Below are positions 22,830 through 34,589 of a DNA stretch of 64,000 bases, piece after piece. Positions within the stretch are counted from its first letter, which is position 1, and every line of letters starts with the position of its first letter. This stretch comes from Chamaecyparis obtusa (taxonomy: Eukaryota; Streptophyta; Pinopsida; Cupressales; Cupressaceae): the NCBI GenBank assembly GCA_027943335.1, contig BSBK01002078.1, forward strand, positions 107,501-171,500, read 5' to 3'. The translations under genes and the position numbers were made by a program. The notes beneath the pieces were generated by a model that ran no database searches, was not told the origin of the DNA, and saw nothing but the letters and a program-made list of their open reading frames with translations.

Positions 22830-23955
22830 ATGGACAAAGCAGAAATGAAACATCTGAAAAGAAATCTTGAAGCTGCTCTTGAAGACTTGGACAGATCTGA
22901 ATAAGAAACTGAAGAACTAAAAGAAAAAGTCAATGATGCTCAAGTAGTCATCAAAAGGCTAAGAAAGGATTTGAAAGAATGCTCTACCAGTGATTTAGGG
23001 ATAATGATCAAGAAGCTGAATGAAGAAAATTTATCTCTGAAAGAATAGATTGAAGAATTGGATGAGAAATTGACTAACAATCAAGAAGTCTATGATGAAT
23101 AGATAAAAGAGAACCTTCAACTCAATGAAGAATTGAGGCAAGAAAACATGGAAATCTTGGAGCTAAGGAACAACAAAGAAAGCTTTGAATCTGAATTGAA
23201 AGAGGCAAAGAATCACATTGATAAATTGCACACCAGTTTTGATTTGATAGAATCTTAGCTGTATGCAAGAAGACTTAAAGGAGATACTAGCTACATTGGA
23301 TACAATGAAGCACAAAATTAGATTAACAACATGTGAGCAAGAATGAAAGCACCAGAAGGCATCTCAAATGCTAAGGAGACTGGAAGTCAAACTAAAGATC
23401 ATGTTAAACCATCCAAGAATGAACACAAGCTAGTAGATTGAACTTGTTATGCATGTAACGAGCATGGACATATAGCAAGGAACTGTACAGAGGTAAGACC
23501 TTTCAATGGTTACTGTTACTCATGCAATAAATTTGGTCATAGAGCTATGAATTATAAGATAAGTTAGAAGAACAAGACTCAGCATAATCAGAGAAATCAA
23601 AATCAGCCAAATACAAGAAGTTCTCAGAATGTTACATGTCATATATGTAACTATAATGGTCACTCAACAAGACATGTAAAATGGTGACCCATGTCAATGC
23701 ACCGAGGAATATAAGGTCTCCAGTCATTTGTCACTCTTGTAACAAGGCTGGACACATTTCAAAGTTTTGTAGATCAAGGATGCAAGGTTAGGAAATCTCT
23801 AAAAGGCCAGAAGAAGCAATATTGGATACTGAAGGAGAAGTCAAGTTTGTGAAAGCTTCAGAGGATGCGAGCTTGATTTGGTTAGAGACAAAGAAGGATA
23901 AGGTTGATGAGAATGTATTGGATGTATCCACATTGGATACACCCTCTACATTTGG
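22830..23955 (+). pseudogene. Gag-like coiled-coil protein with four zinc knuckles, broken
   Basis: The first ATG (22,830) opens MDKAEMKHLKRNLEAALEDL, followed by about 150 residues of K/E/L-rich heptad-like sequence predicted to be coiled coil. Around 23,448-23,780 four CCHC-type knuckles appear: CYACNEHGHIARNC, CYSCNKFGHRAMNYK, CHICNYNGHSTRHVK and CHSCNKAGHISKFC. The second and third lack the final Cys, and a frameshift separates them from the fourth. In-frame stops are frequent (near 22,902, 23,046, 23,100, 23,257). The usual UBN2 capsid core of copia gag is not visible, so this is either the C-terminal half of a gag or an unusual RNA-binding protein. It precedes the unknown ORF with about 350 bp between. 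Confidence 0.65.
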
Positions 23956-24309
23956 ATGAATGGCCCTTAGGGTCATAGGGGGAGCTAATTTAGATCTATA
24001 CCCCTACGCAGTTGGTATACTCATCCTCCGAGTATGTGCCTTTGGATTTAAGCTTTTGGAAACTAGCATAACCTATGTGCAAGAGCACACTAGCTAATTG
24101 TTAACAGAATAAAATTTGGAGATTTTCAATGAAAGTTTGGTTTACACAGAAAGCATTAATGGGGAAATTTTCACTTTAAAGTACATAGAAGTTAGTAGAT
24201 CACTCATTGCATTCAAGTTTAGCATGATTGAAGAGCACATAAGCCCTAACAGTTGATTGTGAAAGATTATAGATTGATTCACTAGTGAAGCAGTGTGTTT
24301 GATCAGTTA

Positions 24310-27300
24310 TGGAAGCCCTAATCCATCACGCCAATTCATAAGTTCTTGGAAACCATTAAGAAAGAGATATACAAGTAAGTGATGGATACTCCTATTTCAT
24401 TTGATGTTTCAGAGAAGAAAATATATGTATTTAAGAGGCACCCATTCAAATCCACATTGGATGACCTAGAAGGGGAATTCTCCCGCATGCTTATGGGTGT
24501 TATGCATGTCGAAGACATCTGTGCATACATATATTGTAAGAAGGAGCCTGTAGGACTTGAAATAATAAGAGTGCATTTAGAAACCATGATGAAACTAGAT
24601 AAAACCTTCCTAGATGAGTATGCGCAGTTTGAAAACCACCCGATAATAGAATATGTGACTACATATGAGTTCTATGAGTCCGAATGGCTAAAGATTCTAC
24701 TTAGAAGGATTCATGATGACCTATTCTAGATAGGTGAAGTTCTAGTAAGAACCACAAGAGACCTAATTCATGAGATGACATGTCTCTCTAAGAAAGGTGC
24801 CATCCTTCCTGCAGGCAAGGATGTGAGGAAACTTGTAGAAAAGTCATGCAAGTCAAGAAGTGATAGGCACAGAATGACCATTGAGCCTATAGAAGAGAAA
24901 GACATCAAATTGATGTCCATGGTACTAGGGTATAGGTTTCAACATACTAGCATAGTAAACAATGTATCTACGACCACAATTCTTGTAGCAATAAGACTTG
25001 TGAGAGAGAATGGAGAGTTCAATTTGTGCAAGGTCCTGCATGCACAATTGATAGACAACATTAAGGCCATCAAACATGACAAGACCAAAATATTCAGGTT
25101 TGGATCTTTTATCATATACATGTACTTCCACATTCTTGGAAAAGTGTTAGATTTGTATTTGGACAAGAGTTTGCCTACAATGCCATAGATATCCTTTAAA
25201 TCAACTATCGAGAGTACACTAAAGGATAACATAACACTAGAGTTGAAGACATTCAGGGTTAAAATTTAGATGAGGTACAGAATACCAGAGAGTATTGTTA
25301 AAAAATACAAGGATAGCATTTTCTTTATGGTAGAGACTGATGTAACTTGTATGGAAGTAGTTGAACCAAGAACAAAGTGGATCCATCCACTTGGATATGA
25401 GGTTGATGAACAAGTCCTAGAAACATATGCACAAGTATTGCTATGAGCCCCTAAAGACCCTACTAAGCCTAGATGGGGGACTTATGAAGAGAAAACTAGA
25501 GAAGTTGATGCTATTCTAAACAGTGCATCAACTAAAAGAAAAGTAGCTAAGGTTACTTCTGAGATCCTTAGAATTCATGGAGTAACTCAAGAAAATCTTA
25601 AAAAAGCAAGACAAGAAAATATTGCCTTGGGAATTGAGAGCGCATCAGCAACAAAATCAAAGGAAGATGACCCTAAGTTAAAGAAGGTCAAGATTGAGAA
25701 ATCTAAAGATCCTAAGAACAAATAGGACAAATTTGATGTTGTCCCTCCTGCACCCACATAAATAATTGACCTTACTACTCCTCTTGAGTATAAGAAAATG
25801 CCTAAGAGGAAGAAAGAGATCAGTACTGGCCATCCATCCTCATGAGTAACAAGAAATAGGAAAAATACACAAGCACCTCCAAAAGTAAGCTTTAAACCTA
25901 GTCTTAGTGTATTAAGTACAAGGATTATTGATGAAGGCATGATAGATCAAGTAGGGAAGTTCTATGAGAAGTATAGTGAAATTGACAAATCAAAAATCCA
26001 TGGAATGATTGTCAAACATATGCTGAAGTTCAAAAAGACAGTCCTATAACTGAAAACTATGATTCTAGATAATGTGTGGAACATATTAGAATTCCTAAAG
26101 AGACAAGCAATAGAGGAAGATCTGAGAATAAGAGAGAAGATCTTAGATGAGAGTTTACTAGTATGTTCTCTAGAGGAGAAAAAGTTATTATTAGATTTGG
26201 TGAAGCCACACCTTAGAACAAAAATAAGAACTTTACATATAATGGACAAAAACTTTGAGTTAGTTGCAAAGGAAACAAAGAAAGCCTTTGAGAAGGTCTT
26301 CATGAATAGACACATGTATCCAGCTATTGCGCCCATAGCTCAAGTACCCAAAAAGGTTGCAAAAGAGTCAGAGACCATAAATGTACCATCTACAGGACCA
26401 CAAGATTCAATGCATGTAGTTGATGCATCCATAGAGGCAGAGAAGTTTGTGCCTATGTCAGAAGCACACAAGGATGAAACAATTTTCATTGACAATATTG
26501 AGATTGCAATGGTGGCCTCAGATACTGATTTGGACAAGTTTGAAGAAGCCTTTGTAAGCACCCAAGATGCTAAAAATTGATGTAGCAACACTCCTCCTAG
26601 TCAACAAGAAGTACTGATTGAGGATGTAATAGAAAAGAAAGAAGAAGAAAAAGGAAAAGAGATAGAAAAAGAAGAAAAGAAAGAAGAAGAAAAAGAAAAG
26701 GAAGTAGAAAAACAAAAAGGAGAAGTAGAAATAAAAAAAAATGAACCAATAGATAAGTCATCTATTGAAATGACAATAAGAGTCAAACATGAAGTAATGG
26801 ATAGTACTCCTATCACTCCAGTAAACTCAGCTTGATTGTTGTCAAGTTTGACACCTGACACAACTAGTTTGGATTCATGGGGAGAAGAAGACCTGATCAA
26901 GATCAGTGTCTTAGATATGGAGAAGGCCAAGGAGAAATAGGTAATGAGGAATCCCCTATTTTTTGAGTTAGTGAACATATTGAACAACCTGCTACCTTCA
27001 GACAAGAAAGTGTGTAAGGTCAGTACAATTGATGATGTTAGCAACATCCTCATAGCCTTTAAGACTAACTTTGCCAGCTTGGAAGAATCTGCATCTCAAG
27101 TTGTAGAATGGAAGTACATGAAGAAGAGGCTCAGTGAGTTGGTCAGTAACTTTACACTTGACCTAAGCTCACTAAAGATTGGACAAGCATCTTTGAAGGA
27201 GTTTGCAGCAAGTGATAGAAAGATTATTGCTGACTATATGGATCAGGATAAGTTAACTGATGACCATTTCAAGAAGATACAAGAGGTAGAAGCTATGATA

Positions 27301-27342
27301 GAGAAAGTAAAGAAATTAGTGAAGACCCATCCACTAATGTAA
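24310..27342 (+). pseudogene. Long ORF of unknown function in place of pol (broken only by nonsense codons)
   Basis: One frame spans about 1,010 codons without a frameshift but with about 12 stops (24,727, 25,186, 25,267, 25,444, 25,723, 25,760, 25,844, 26,047, 26,578, 26,833, 26,938, 27,340). I find no protease, integrase or RT motif. The N-terminal third is helical, with KIFRFGSFIIYMYFHILGKV near 25,090, loosely like plant 'putative transposon protein' families (speculative). The middle is basic (KKVKIEKSKDPKNK, KKMPKRKKE). 26,590-26,750 is a K/E-only stretch, and the C-terminus is coiled-coil-like. Two blocks, IIDEGMID...KHMLKFKK (25,924-26,034) and LHIMDKNFELV (26,230-26,262), align with the ORF at 61,981-63,999. 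An env-like ORF of a SIRE-type copia that lost pol is an alternative explanation. Confidence 0.6.
26590..26750 (+). repeat. GAA/AAG-rich low-complexity coding stretch
   Basis: Purine-only codons encode an almost pure Lys/Glu segment of about 45 residues within the unknown ORF. A similar K-rich run (KKKKKHGK) is found in the related ORF near 63,637-63,660. Confidence 0.85.
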
Positions 27343-27344
27343 AT

Positions 27345-27657
27345 ATGTGCAATAATGTATATCAAGGACAAATTGACAACATTGATAAGGCAAAAAAGGA
27401 GATGTCAAAAATAAGGGCAAGGCAAACTCAGCTTAGAAATGCTCTTGCACCCTCACTAGATATACTTAATCAGAATATCAAGGAGATTGATGCCACCATG
27501 GTGACATATGATCATGGTCCTAGCATAGATTTGGAGAAGATGGAGAAGCTACAATATGCACTATGCGCCCATCTCTAGATTGTTAATTCATTGATTACAT
27601 TTTGGAAGAAAGAGATCCAAAACTTATAGATAGCATATCCGGATGTTCTCTCACTGT
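27345..27657 (+). pseudogene. Frame-shifted C-terminal tail of the unknown ORF
   Basis: Directly after the stop at 27,340 another frame continues for 77 codons with coiled-coil character (IDKAKKEMSKIRARQTQLRN, ALAPSLDILNQNIKEIDA). After two stops (near 27,578 and 27,629) it ends YPDVLSL at 27,657. Composition matches the preceding frame, so a one-base shift probably separated it. The first purine-tract motif follows at 27,702. Confidence 0.5.
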
Positions 27658-27820
27658 AAGTATTTGTAGATATAGTTTTGAAGCACCTTTTTCATTAATG
27701 TCAAAGGGGGAGTATGTATATAATATGGGTTATAGATATGTATAAGGGAGATATAAGATAGAAGTTTTGGTATTAAGGGACAGTTAGCAACTTTGCCATA
27801 TTCCTTTCTTGCCATCAATG

Positions 27821-27833
27821 AAAAAGGGGGAGA
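27821..27833 (+). promoter_or_regulatory. Polypurine tract of the pol-less element
   Basis: AAAAAGGGGGAGA immediately before the 3' LTR start TGTTGG. A second copy of the motif, TCAAAGGGGGAG, lies upstream at 27,701-27,712. Confidence 0.85.
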
Positions 27834-27834
27834 T

Positions 27835-28946
27835 TGTTGGAAAGTTGAATACACTAGTTTATATGACTTAATATAGTGTTTTAATTATGGAAAAAAAGTC
27901 ATAGTGTTTTGGAGTCAACGCACTTGATGAGAAGATCAAAAATTGGCTAAGTGTTGAAGACTAGATAGTGTACAGAGTACCTGAAGATCAGAGCATTAGC
28001 ACACATGCATACAACAAAATTATGGTATGCACCCTAGAAGTTAAGTTGGTAACATCATATTCATGCTAAGTCTAAGAGCATATGATCAGAAGATTCAATA
28101 TGAGGAAGATATAGAGAGTTCAAGCTGCACAGATAGTGAATGCCAGAGAAGAATAGAGCAAGCAACCAACTATTGGTATTTTGGTTTGCAGTTATATTAT
28201 TATGTTGTAAAGGCTATGCACCTATTGTAATTAAGTTTCCAAAATGTAATTATGTTTTTTTGTAAGCACACTTGAGCCAATTCAATTGGAAGCATTGTAC
28301 GTAATCAGTTAAAGGGCCGACCTAGTTATTTGTTTTATATGTGCATATAAATATGAGATGCACACATTGTTATTAGAAAGCAAGTGGATATAAAAAAAAG
28401 ATAAGTAGAGAAAAAGTGTGTGAAGAAATGATAAGATGTATTAGAGCTCTTCAAGAGGTCAAAGTATCGGTGCATAAAAGGAACTGATCAGACAAGCAGT
28501 GTCATAGTGACAGTTCATCCTATAGATATAGTGTGTATATGAGATTAGAAGGTTGTAGCCTTCACTACTTGAGAAGTGAGCTATAGAACAGTGTGTCCAC
28601 ACCCCTAACAGGGTTATTGTAAAAGAATCCTAACATGGTCTAACCCTTAACAAGGTCATTGTACTAAACACATTGTAAAGGAACTCCAAACAGGGTTAAG
28701 GATCTTCTAGCAAGGATCATAAAACACTAGTACACAATATTAGTGGGTGTCAATTCCTAGTAGGATTTTTACCTATTTGGGTTTCCCCATAACCATATTG
28801 GTGTTATGTGTTGATTTCATGTTTTATGTTTATGTTGATGTTCATTTAAGTATTTAAGCATTCAAGTTCAATTTAAAGAATAAAGTAAAAAGATAAAATA
28901 CAGTGAACATTGATTCACCCCCCCCTTAGTGTTCCCATTCCTAACA
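27835..28946 (+). repeat. 3' LTR of pol-less element (1,112 bp)
   Basis: Runs from TGTTGG to CCTAACA. The last ~874 bp match the 5' LTR. The chromovirus LTR resumes with ACTTAAATATT at 28,947, matching the empty site in the right LTR. CTAACAGGG-type repeats lie at 28,600-28,700. Confidence 0.9.
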
Positions 28947-31133
28947 ACTTAAATATTAAATTTGGCTAAGATATAACATTGATTTCTATTGAGGATGATA
29001 ATTTGCAACAAAATTTATTTCAAGTAATGAACATAATTGCCTCTTTCCATATATTTATAATAACAAATTTTACAACTTCTATCCTTTGAAAACTATAATA
29101 GAAGAAAATTTCCTTACATATTTTTTCTAAAACTTACAAGATATTCATGAAGCTAAGAGATACAATTTTTTTTACATAATAGGGAAAAACCTTAAACTAC
29201 ATCCAATTTACCATCATATGCTCCAAGCAAGACCTTGCATAAGAATCTGGTTGACCATGGAGGCTCACCTCTCAACCTAGACGATTTCATGGTCACCCCT
29301 GAGTTAGAGGAACAAAGTTTGAAACAAAAAATACACAATCATAAACATATGAACAAAACAATCACAAGGGAGAAATTGTCCAAACCTAAGGTATTTATAA
29401 GGCCTTCAAAAGACTTGAAATATTAGGGGTGAAGATGAATTTCCACAAGAGGAGAAGCCAAACATATAACAAAAGAATACAATTAGAATAATACACACAT
29501 GGGCTCAACATTACCTTCCCACAACACTTCCATATACTCAAAACCATAGCCTCCAACCATCAAATTACCCTTATGACCCCCAAAAATCCCTTAGACATGT
29601 TTGGCATTATGAGGACTTACACACCCATGTTCATCCCTCCACACATGGGAGACTCTGCACTACATGGGTAACCTCTACCTTCACCCCTTCAAGGTTACTC
29701 TTCCCTCCCAAGGGTGAGTGTTCCTTGAAAAACCCATAAAAAATCAAGAATAAAAGAAAATACATGTTTTAATAAAGAACCTCCATGGAAACCCATGGAG
29801 TTGAAACAAAATTACATAAACTCCATTAATGGATTCCTCAAGCTTTCTATGCATAGGAAAAAACTAATCTAAGTGATTCAATAAGGAAACCAACCTCGAG
29901 TCCAAGCTTAAGGAAATAATGAAGTTGAGATGAGAATTTCCCCTTTATGCTATCTTTCTCTTCCAAATCTAGGAGTCTCTAAGAATAGAGAGTGGGTGAA
30001 CAACTTAGGCAAACTCCTAAAGCCTCCCTAAAAGGGCCTCCTACTCAACCACTAACCTTACAACCATAAATGCAAAGGTACCTTTACCATAATTATTTCA
30101 AATATCTTCATCCCTTCATAAATGAGGTTTGAAGACTAAATAGAGTTGAGAAGATGGCTTTCCCAAATTCGCAACACTCCTAACTCGAATCTTGACTTTA
30201 GGGGTACTTTTCAAGGTTCATTTATGAGTCTAGAGCCTTCTAGTGACCAACATTTAACCCCTAACCCAAAGTATATCAAGTGGGGTAGTTAAATTTGACC
30301 CCAATTGCCCTCTAGAAGCTTCCTAGACCCTCCAAAATCTCATTTGAAGTTAACCTACGAGTTTATCCATCATTGACCCATCTAGAAACTTCTTACACCC
30401 TAGGTAATCATGGGGACTCTACAAGTTAACTCTCTAGTAGGTGGCATACTTATCCTAGCTAAAAGAGTTAGTCATGCCAATACCTCATACACCCATGTGT
30501 CAAGTGACATGACATAAATTCCAACCCATTCACACATAGCATGAATAACATACAACAATTAAATTAAATTTAAATAAAATATTCAATAATTTACTTTTAC
30601 GAATAAAAACACAAAACAATGAGGTTCGTGTCTCTTTATTAGACAAAGCCTTGGCTTTATAGTTTTTAACATAGTTTCACTTTTTGTTCCTAGTAGTTAG
30701 AACCATGGTCAATCTCCTGTACACTCATTTGCATAAAACAATAGGTCCAATAACATAACAAAGTAAATAACATAAATCCACACACATCAACAAGCATTTA
30801 TATTTACGTATTCCTCATAACATAATTTATTATCTTCATTTGATCCCAATGTGCACAACATGTATCTTTAAATCAATTGCATCATAATCATCTCATATAT
30901 CCAAAATATTGCATCATCAAATCATAAGCCTAACATAGGCGCATCATGATAAAATATAAACCATCAAATAAGAGTTTTAAACAACATAATAACGATGCAT
31001 AATATACATATCATATGACTCATCAATCCTAAAAAATAATAACATATGTCCAAGTATCTCAAAATAAATATATTAACTAAAAAGTATGACTCTAAATAAA
31101 ATTTAAACTATGACCACTAGGGTAGGCCTCACA
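28947..31133 (-). repeat. Chromovirus 3' LTR, piece 3 (U3 start)
   Basis: Collinear with 59,586-60,967 of the right LTR up to about 30,380. The last ~750 bp have no partner because the right LTR is interrupted. It ends CCTCACA at 31,133, so on the minus strand the LTR starts TGTGAGG right after the polypurine tract. Rich in A/C on the plus strand. It contains a 63-codon reading frame at 29,235-29,426 with a counterpart in the other LTR, judged to be chance. Confidence 0.85.
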
Positions 31134-31150
31134 TCCACCCCCTCTAGACA
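31134..31150 (-). promoter_or_regulatory. Chromovirus polypurine tract
   Basis: Minus strand TGTCTAGAGGGGGTGGA abuts the LTR start TGTGAGG. It lies just downstream of the chromodomain end. Confidence 0.75.
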
Positions 31151-32620
31151 TGAAGGTCCTCTTAGAGTTCATTAAAGAGGTGGGGATACTAAGATCTCAT
31201 CTAAAATTCATCCAACCATGAGGTTGTCACCTCATCATAGTAATCCCACTAGACCCTAACCTGGTCCACCTCTCTACCTCAAAGGGCCAAGCTTCGTCAT
31301 GCCAAGATATGAATGGGATCCAAAGCCAACTGCCTGTCTGACTCCACCTGCAACACATCTCAATCTATAACGTGGGACACATCATAGATGTACTTCCTAA
31401 AAAATGAAACATGAAACACATCATGGATGCATGACAAGATAGGTGTCAAGGCTAGATGGTAGGCTAGTAGTCCTATCCACTATGGGATCTCAAAGGGTCC
31501 AACAAACTAAGGTGCAAGCTTAGATCCCTTTCCAAAATGGATTAGACTCTTATGTGGACACACTCTCAAAAAGACTCTATCTCCGACCAAGTATGCTTGA
31601 TCTATCCTCTTCGCATATGCATACTTCTTCTACCTATCATGTATCTCTCTGAGACACTACCTAATTAAGGTCACCTACTACTCCATATCTCTAACTAACT
31701 CTAGAGCAATGTAGACTCTATCCTTGATCCTATCCCAACTCAATGGTGTCCTACATGGTCTACCATAAAGAGCCTTATAAGGAGGCATACCCAATGACAT
31801 ATGATGCCCATTGTTATAGAAAACATCAACTAGGTGTAGGTACTCCTCCTATCAAGTTTGACGATCCATGACATACATGCGTAGCATGTCTTTGAACACC
31901 TAATTGACCCTCTTGATTTGTCCATCTATCTTAGGATGATAGGTTGTACTGAAATTGAGCGTAGTGCCCATAGTTGTTTGCAATTCTCTTTAAAATGATG
32001 ATGTGAAAAGAGAATCTATATCAAAGATGATCTTATGAGGTACACCATGAAGTCTGATAATATCTCACAAGAAAACCTTTTTCATAGCTAGTGCAGTGAA
32101 GGTAGCATGCACGGGTGAGAAGTGTGCAACCTTGGTCAACTTGTCAACCGTTACCATGATGGCATCATGGCAGCGAGATGATGTAGGAAGACCAATAGTA
32201 AAATCCATAGAAATGGTGTCCCACTTCTACTCAGGTACATCATGGGGATGCATGAGGCCACCACTAGTTCAACTTTACCCTCTAACACTCTAGGCACTTA
32301 GCTACCATCTCTGGGATCTACAATCTCATGCCTGGCTAATGATAAAGCTGCCTCAAATCGACATGCATTTTATTAACTCTGGGATGCATTGTATAAGGGG
32401 CTCCATGGGCCTCTAGCATAACAAATGCATTTAATACCCCAAAAGAAGGTACATAAATGTATCCTCTATGATGTAAGATTCTATCAAACTCCAAATAATA
32501 ATCTAAGTACTTCCCTTCAAGGGGTTTCTGAGATGGAATCAACTCACAAATCTCTACATACATCTCATCCTCATGTAAGTGATGAAGAATTTGATCTCTC
32601 AAATTTGTGCTATAAGAAAT
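31150..32620 (-). pseudogene. Chromovirus integrase with C-terminal chromodomain, heavily broken
   Basis: Read right to left, 32,602-32,336 is open and gives LRDQILHHLHEDEM-type sequence, then APYTMHPRVNKMHVDLRQLY, the chromovirus integrase zinc-finger entry with a His pair. Fragments of the core follow (TKVAHFSPVHATF-like, then TTYHPKIDGQ-like) in shifting frames between 32,300 and 31,850. At about 31,330-31,150 the pieces ALDPIHILA, GREVDQVRV, WDYYDEVTTSWLDEF and YPHLFNEL form a decayed chromodomain, which in this family steers integration towards heterochromatin. Stops are numerous, several of them CGA-to-TGA or TGG-to-TAG type changes. No activity is possible. Confidence 0.75.
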
Positions 32621-32639
32621 AGAATAAAGCTCATGTCAT

Positions 32640-34090
32640 CTCCTACTCAAGGAATCTATGACAATGTTCTCTTTCCCCTTGATGTAATGAACATCAAAAT
32701 CATACTCACATAAGAAATCCATCCATCTCCTCCATCAATCATTAAGGTTTAGTTGTGAGAATATATACTACAAGCTCTAATGATCTAAATGAAACTCAAA
32801 CCAATGTCCTAAGAGGAAATTTTGTCATCATACTAAGGCATGAACCATTTTTGCAAGCTCAAGGTCATGGGTGGGATAGTTAAGCTCATGAGTCTTCAGT
32901 TTCATATACTTGTAGGCAATAGCTTGACCACCCTATATAAGGATTTCCCCTAGGACATCCAAAGATGCATCTATGAAAACTACAAAATATGCTGAAGGAT
33001 GTGGTACTACAAGGATCAGTGCATTGTCGAGTGCCTTCTTGAGCTCCTAGAAATCTCTCTCATACTTCTCCATCCATTCAAACTTCTTCCCCTTTCACTG
33101 AAGAGAAGTGATAGGGTGGGCTACCTAATAAAATCCCTCAAAAAACCTCCTATAGTAACCACCTAGACCCATGAAACTCCTAACCTTGATCATAGTGGTA
33201 GGCACTGGCCAATTCATAATAGCCTCTATCTTTGATGGATCCATTGAGATCCCATCACTAGATATCACATGACCAAGGTACTTGACCTCTGGTCTGAAAA
33301 ATGCACACTTTGACAAGTTGCCAAACAACTGATTCTCTCTCAAACATTGCAATACCTGTCTTAGGTGTTCTTCGTGCTCCCTCTCATCCATTGAATAAAT
33401 TAGAATATCATCGATGAATACTACTACAAAATTATCAAGGAAGGTACAAAATGCTCCATTCATGAGGCTCATGAATATGTCCAGAGCATTTGTAAGATCG
33501 AATGGAATCACGGTGAGTTGATAGTGACCATATCTAAAGTGAAATGCAGTCTTGTGAATATCACTATCCACAATCCTCAACTGATGGTACCCTGATTTAA
33601 GATCTATCTTTGAGAATACTTAGGTACCTTGGAGTTGATCAAACAAATCATCGATCCTAGGAAGTGGATACCGATTCTTGATGGTGAATTTATTCAACAG
33701 TCATTAATGCATGTACAACCTAAGATATTCATCCTTCTTCTTCATGAAGATCACTGGTGCACCCCAAGGAGACACATTAGGGTGAATGTGCCCTTTCTCC
33801 AACAATTCCTCAAGCTGAATCTTGAGCTCATTAAGCTCATTTGTGGTAATCCTATAAGGTTCTCTGGAAATTGGTTTAGCTACTACTACAAGATGAATAT
33901 GAAAATCAACTTCCCTACAAGGAGGCATACCATGAAGCTCTAATGGAAAGACATCTTCAAACTCTTGCAAAATTGGATGGTCATCTAATGAGGGTTCTTC
34001 CTCTCCCTCATCATCTCTATCACTGATGGTGATAACATACAATAGACATCCCTTCCACATACGCCACTTAAGATGCATGAAAGAGATCAT
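32640..34090 (-). pseudogene. Chromovirus reverse transcriptase and RNase H, broken
   Basis: 34,090-33,704 encodes the RT entry (PILQEFEDVFPLELHGMPP, REVDFHIHLV, LEELLEKGHIHPNVSPWGAP). 33,580-33,125 is open for 151 codons, with the catalytic box FIDDILIYS intact, [20 protein letters not shown] and [14 protein letters not shown]. RNase H follows to about 32,640, ending in [20 protein letters not shown] and a DSLSR-like end, the usual RNase H tail. Stops and at least one frameshift (around 33,600) interrupt it. The typical PLEL, FIDD and YLGHVIS words place it in the Tekay/Del-like chromoviruses. Confidence 0.85.
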
Positions 34091-34099
34091 ACAAAGAGA

Positions 34100-34560
34100 T
34101 ACATGTCTCTAAATCCATGTGATCACTATTGCAGTGCCATGATCATTCAAACATTCTACCCTCTTCTAACAATAATCTAGCTTGGCTCTATGGGCATAAA
34201 ACAATTCCATGCCAAGTACTAAGCCATAAGATCCAAGAAGGGTGATCGTGAGATCTTCTATGGTGGTCATGCTACCCACCTTAATCTGGCTATCTTTTAG
34301 CAATGAGGTAACAACTACTCTAGATCCTAAGGCTAACTCTACCTCCCATCTATCACTCTACCTAGTTGCTACTATCTTGCAACTTTCCACTACAAATGGA
34401 GAAATAAAAGATTCAGTGGCTCCTGAGTCAAATAGGATAGAGACACTAATACCTATGATCATACTTGTAGCCTCAATAACTATAGCTTGATGCTCTTCCT
34501 AGCTTTTATCAACCACTGTAAACACTCTATGGGACTTGCCCATATCTCTAACTATAGGCC
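34100..34560 (-). pseudogene. Chromovirus protease, decayed
   Basis: On the minus strand around 34,440-34,400 the active-site motif ILFDSGATESFIS is intact (D-S-G-A). It is followed by LGSRVVVTSLL- and MELFYAHRAKLDY-like sequence leading into RT. At least two stops are seen. It lies between the gag zinc knuckle and RT, as expected. Confidence 0.7.
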
Positions 34561-34589
34561 CAAACATCACTACTCATTGACTACCTCAC

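Larger units (their letters stand above)
21891..28946 (+). mobile_element. Copia-type LTR element without pol, carrying a long unknown ORF
   Basis: Has a 5' LTR (21,891-22,775), tRNA-Met PBS, a gag-like coiled-coil/zinc-knuckle frame, then instead of protease, integrase and RT a single-frame ORF of about 1,000 codons (24,310-27,342) plus a short frame-shifted tail, then two purine tracts and a 3' LTR (27,835-28,946). It is nested in the chromovirus LTR. The 5' LTR lacks the first ~238 bp present in the 3' LTR, so a deletion removed the left junction and most of the target duplication. Pol functions would have to come from elsewhere, so the element is non-autonomous unless pol was deleted from this copy only. 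LTR identity by eye is about 90% over 190 bp. Confidence 0.8.

Noticed and set aside
26518..27053. Minus-strand frames rich in Phe and Ser
   Set aside because: Shadows of the purine-rich Lys/Glu coding stretch on the plus strand.
29235..29426. 63-codon ORF in the chromovirus LTR with an equal-length counterpart at 59,875-60,066
   Set aside because: The two LTRs derive from one template, and the amino-acid differences are as frequent as expected for neutral drift. No motif or promoter context supports it.
33629..33943. Plus-strand 104-codon ORF
   Set aside because: Antisense shadow of the chromovirus RT, which is clearly recognised on the minus strand.
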